A program made the translations under genes and the position numbers. The notes under the pieces are model-generated. The model saw nothing but the letters and a program-made list of their open reading frames with translations, made no database searches and was not told where the DNA came from. From contig JAQUUD010000057.1 in NCBI GenBank assembly GCA_028694075.1, positions 1-6,803 of the forward strand: a stretch of DNA of 6,803 nt, written 5' to 3'. Shown one piece after another: positions 4,267-6,803 of the stretch. The stretch is from Clostridia bacterium. GTDB lineage: Bacteria > Bacillota > Clostridia > Christensenellales > UBA1242. Positions within the stretch are counted from its first letter, which is position 1, and each line of letters opens with the position of its first letter.

Positions 4267-5685
4267 TCTAAAAATAACTTGCCCGAACTTGCTAAACAAC
4301 GGTCTTTTTTTATAATATTCCAAATCAACACTCATACTGCCTTGCAAGTCTTTTTCAATGTCTGCAATATGTTTTTTAATCAAATCTTTTTGATATAAAA
4401 TTGCGGTGATTTCAAAATTTAAGGAAAACGAACGATAATCTGCATTACAAGTTCCAATGCACATTGCGGTTTCGTCAATTATTAAAACTTTACTATGCAA
4501 AAAGCCTTTATAAAAAAATACTTGTCCGCCCGTTTCAATGATTTCTTTTGCAAAAGATAATGATGCCATATAAACAAATTTTTTATCTGGAATTTTTGGG
4601 AGCATTAATGTAACTTTAACTCCGCTTTTTATTGCTTGTTTTATAGAATTCATAAAAATTTCATCAGGGACAAAATATGGCGTTTGCAAAAATATTGAGT
4701 TATGCGCACTGTTAATCATTTTAATCATTGCTTCTTTGATGTTGTTTTTGCTGTCGTCTGGTCCGCTTGTTACAATCTGTGAAATTACATTGCCTTGTGA
4801 TTTGATTTTTGGGAAATAACCTTCTTTAACATATTCTTTGGTTTCCCTATCCTGTTTTGCACAAAACTGCCAGAAATTAAAAAATGTGTTTTGAAGTGCA
4901 TATACTGCTTGTCCTTTTATTTTGAGATGTGTGTCACGCCAAGGTGAAAGTTTCTTACTATATCCCAAATGGTCTTTTCTGATATTAATGCCCCCAACAT
5001 ATCCAATTTTACCATCAATAACAGCAATTTTTCTATGGTCACGATAATTCATTTTAAGGTTAATCATTCTTATATTGAAAAGTGGCGGAAAGAATTCTCT
5101 CACTTCTCCTCCCGCTTTTTTTAATTTATTGAAAAAGCGTCTTGGCGCACCCAAACAACCAACCGAATCGTAAATAAGTTTTACTTTAATGCCTGATTTC
5201 GCTTTTTCACAAAGCAAATTCATAATTTCCTTACCCACAAAATCATCATCAAAAATATAATATTCCAAGTTTATGGAATGTTTTGCATCTTTTATATCCG
5301 TTATCAAACTGTCAATTTTGTCTTTGCCATCATTAAAAATTTCAATTTTATTTCCAAAAGTTGGAACACTTTTAGCATTTAATATATTAAAACGAATAAG
5401 GTTAGATATTTTTCTGTTTCTTATAATATCCCCACCCTCTTCGATTTCACGATAAAAACTTTGAAATTTATCGTCATAAAAATGCTTGGCTTTAAGCATT
5501 CTGCGGTTTTTGAAACTCAATCCACCGCCGATTAAAATATATAATACAAAGCCAACAAGTGGCAAAAATGCAAAAAGAATGGTCCACGAAACAATGACTT
5601 CCGGCTTTTTCCTTTCCAGAAAAATCATTGAAATAACCAAAAGGATATTTATAAAAAAAACTAAGTTATTGATTATATAATCCAA
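4246..5685 (-). CDS. cls: Cardiolipin synthase (phospholipase D family)
   Basis: This enzyme joins two phosphatidylglycerol molecules into cardiolipin and glycerol at the cytoplasmic membrane. The 479-residue length is typical. Two hydrophobic segments (about residues 5-23 and 32-53) anchor the N-terminus, with the PLDc_N-type E-R-K-K-P-E-V-I-V-S-W stretch between them. Two phospholipase D domains follow. HKD motif 1 is H217-x-K219 with D224 (YRDHRKIAVIDGKIGYVGGIN). HKD motif 2 is H397-x-K399 with D404, followed by G-T-C-N-A-D-Y-R-S (411-419). All catalytic residues are present. The start codon is TTG at 5685-5683, supported by an AGGAG ribosome binding site seven bases upstream and by conservation of the first hydrophobic helix; no better ATG is available. 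It has its own promoter after the murI terminator. Confidence 0.93.
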   Translation of the reverse strand: MDYIINNLVFFINILLVISMIFLERKKPEVIVSWTILFAFLPLVGFVLYILIGGGLSFKNRRMLKAKHFYDDKFQSFYREIEEGGDIIRNRKISNLIRFNILNAKSVPTFGNKIEIFNDGKDKIDSLITDIKDAKHSINLEYYIFDDDFVGKEIMNLLCEKAKSGIKVKLIYDSVGCLGAPRRFFNKLKKAGGEVREFFPPLFNIRMINLKMNYRDHRKIAVIDGKIGYVGGINIRKDHLGYSKKLSPWRDTHLKIKGQAVYALQNTFFNFWQFCAKQDRETKEYVKEGYFPKIKSQGNVISQIVTSGPDDSKNNIKEAMIKMINSAHNSIFLQTPYFVPDEIFMNSIKQAIKSGVKVTLMLPKIPDKKFVYMASLSFAKEIIETGGQVFFYKGFLHSKVLIIDETAMCIGTCNADYRSFSLNFEITAILYQKDLIKKHIADIEKDLQGSMSVDLEYYKKRPLFSKFGQVIFRLFAPLL

Positions 5686-5730
5686 AATTCTTCTCCTGAA
5701 AATTTATTATTAATAATTAGCACAAAGTAA

Positions 5731-5759
5731 ATTTTAACATATTTTGCACAAAAATACAA
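5731..5759 (-). promoter_or_regulatory. Promoter of cls
   Basis: TAAAAT (5736-5731) is preceded by TG one base upstream (TGTTAAAAT, extended -10), with TTGTAT (5759-5754) 17 bp before it. The weak -35 is offset by the extended -10. Transcription would start near 5724, about 38 nt before the TTG start. The -35 box overlaps the U-tract of the murI terminator, so the two signals are packed tightly. Confidence 0.6.
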
Positions 5760-5796
5760 ATAAAAATAACTGCCTTGATTTCTCAAAGCATCAGTT
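5757..5796 (-). terminator. Intrinsic terminator of murI
   Basis: In the minus-strand transcript GCTTTGA (5789-5783) pairs with TCAAGGC (5778-5772, one G-U) around a GAAA tetraloop. AACT (5796-5793) and AGTT (5771-5768) extend the stem past a three-base bulge. ATTTTTATTTGT follows immediately, a suitable U-tract. It begins about 20 bases after the murI stop codon. Confidence 0.8.
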
Positions 5797-5815
5797 GAAT
5801 TTCAAAATTAAAATT

Positions 5816-6803
5816 TTACAACATTTTAAAGAAATATTGTTTAAGCAAGGCTTTTTTGCTTGGGTTGCCGTCAGTTACTAAAAACCTAATTCTGCTAAGA
5901 TTTAAAGCAGTAGGCATTTCATCATTTTTATCTGCTGTTTTATTATCTTGTTCATTCTCAACTTTATTTATTTTTTGGTTTTCTGATTTAACTTCATTTT
6001 TTGTTTTTATATTTTTTTCAACTTCCACTTCATTTTTTGCTTTGAATTTTAAATTTTTGCTTTGAGTTAAACTTAAAACTCTTTTTGCAACGGGGATTGC
6101 ACCATCAAAAATTTGGACATTTTCGCCAAAAATTTGTTGAAGTTCTTTTTTTATTGCAATAAAATGAGTGCAACCCAAAACTAAATTGCCAACATTTTTA
6201 TAGTTTGTTCTGTCAAATTTATTTAATAAAATTGGGGTTAATGATTTAAAATTATTATAATTTTGCTCAATCTTCATCGGCAAATCTGGCATATAAACTT
6301 TAAAAACTTTATCATTATTGAAAAACCGCAAATTTTTTTCTTTATATTCTTGTTTCAATTCCCCTGTGCATTTTCTATTTAGTTTGCCGTAATATTTTAA
6401 GGTTGAACGTGTTGCAAAAATTATTGTATCTCCTCCGAATATTCTTGCTTGTTTTAATGCAGGTTCAATCCCGACAAACTCTTTATCATATTTTTTTCGC
6501 AAGAATTGAATTGTATTTACTGTTAATGTGTTGCACGCCAAAACAAAAATATCGGGATTATATTCAGCATTTAATTCGGCAATCAGATTATCGGCTATTT
6601 TTGTCAATTTTCTCTTACTCTTGTTGCCGTATGGCATATTGACAGTGTCAGCAACATAAATGAAGTTATAATTTGTAATTAATTTTATACATTCTTTCAA
6701 AATAAAAAGTCCACCAATTCCGCTGTCAATAAGCACAATATTTTTTCTTTTTCGGATATGTTTTAATTCTTTTGTTTGTATATTATTTTTCAAATTTTGA
6801 GAA
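5816..6803 (-). CDS. murI: Glutamate racemase, 5' end probably beyond the window
   Basis: MurI converts L-glutamate to D-glutamate for peptidoglycan synthesis. Residue numbers count from the TTG at 6793. Visible landmarks are D-S-G-I-G-G-L (23-29), D-T-V-N-M-P-Y-G-N-K-S (49-59), the first catalytic cysteine in ACNTLTV (C87), GIEPALKQA (108-116), the second catalytic cysteine in LGCTHF (C208, with T209 and H210), and the final V-T-D-G-N-P-S-K segment (307-313). Both catalytic cysteines and the catalytic Asp are present. Between the last helix of the core and the final strand, residues about 246-298 form a Lys/Glu/Asn-rich insertion, so the protein is about 325 residues where 255-275 is usual. 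The TTG at 6793 has no ribosome binding site and the frame stays open to the window edge, so the true start may lie upstream. A terminator follows the stop. Confidence 0.92.
   Translation of the reverse strand, partial: SQNLKNNIQTKELKHIRKRKNIVLIDSGIGGLFILKECIKLITNYNFIYVADTVNMPYGNKSKRKLTKIADNLIAELNAEYNPDIFVLACNTLTVNTIQFLRKKYDKEFVGIEPALKQARIFGGDTIIFATRSTLKYYGKLNRKCTGELKQEYKEKNLRFFNNDKVFKVYMPDLPMKIEQNYNNFKSLTPILLNKFDRTNYKNVGNLVLGCTHFIAIKKELQQIFGENVQIFDGAIPVAKRVLSLTQSKNLKFKAKNEVEVEKNIKTKNEVKSENQKINKVENEQDNKTADKNDEMPTALNLSRIRFLVTDGNPSKKALLKQYFFKML
5991..6039 (-). repeat. 36-nt-spaced direct repeat in the murI insertion
   Basis: The 13-base word ACTTCATTTTTTG occurs at 5991-6003 and again at 6027-6039 (plus-strand reading), exactly 36 bases apart. 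It encodes the K-N-E-V found at residues 253-256 and 265-268 of MurI. A third degenerate unit (K-V-E-N, residues 277-280) keeps the 12-residue period. This suggests that the insertion grew by tandem duplication. Confidence 0.6.

Noticed and set aside
1..6803. CRISPR arrays, insertion sequences, prophage or defence genes
   Set aside because: No regularly spaced repeats, transposase motifs, terminal repeats or defence-type domains are visible; the genes are housekeeping.

Overview
The window is an AT-rich stretch of bacterial chromosome in which every recognisable gene lies on the minus strand, so it is read from right to left. Gene content and order (rpmG-secE-nusG-rplK-rplA), strong GGAGG-type ribosome binding sites, TTGACA/TATAAT-like promoters, a zinc-type L33 and an L21-type leader point to a low-GC Bacillota (Firmicutes), probably a little-studied clostridial or Bacilli-like lineage. 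Trp is encoded by TGG wherever I checked it, and TAA and TGA serve as stops, so the standard bacterial code applies. The genus cannot be told from this sequence.

Right part (about 5700-6803): murI, glutamate racemase, whose 5' end probably runs off the window. It carries an unusual Lys/Glu/Asn-rich insertion and ends at a good intrinsic terminator. Middle part (about 3550-5760): cls, a cardiolipin synthase with two HKD motifs that starts at TTG, followed by a small Cys-containing protein with one Sel1-like helical repeat and no recognised function. This part is cell-envelope metabolism: peptidoglycan precursor supply and an anionic membrane phospholipid.

Left part (about 460-3500): a transcription/translation/secretion operon. 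A strong promoter with an A-rich upstream tract drives rpmG (L33), secE (translocase subunit with a long charged N-terminal extension), nusG, rplK (L11) and rplA (L1). The rplJ-rplL genes that usually follow rplA are absent: a strong terminator follows, then an independent promoter and structured leader for rplU (L21), which runs off the left edge.

The most interesting parts are non-coding. The 322-nt nusG-rplK gap holds (a) a hairpin with an asymmetric internal loop just upstream of the rplK ribosome binding site that resembles the 23S rRNA site of L1, a likely L1 feedback operator, and (b) upstream of it, two adjacent perfect hairpins enclosed by a GC-rich helix, a possible three-way-junction RNA that I cannot assign to a known family. 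A small terminator-like hairpin also lies between the rpmG promoter and the rpmG start codon, where it could act as an attenuator.
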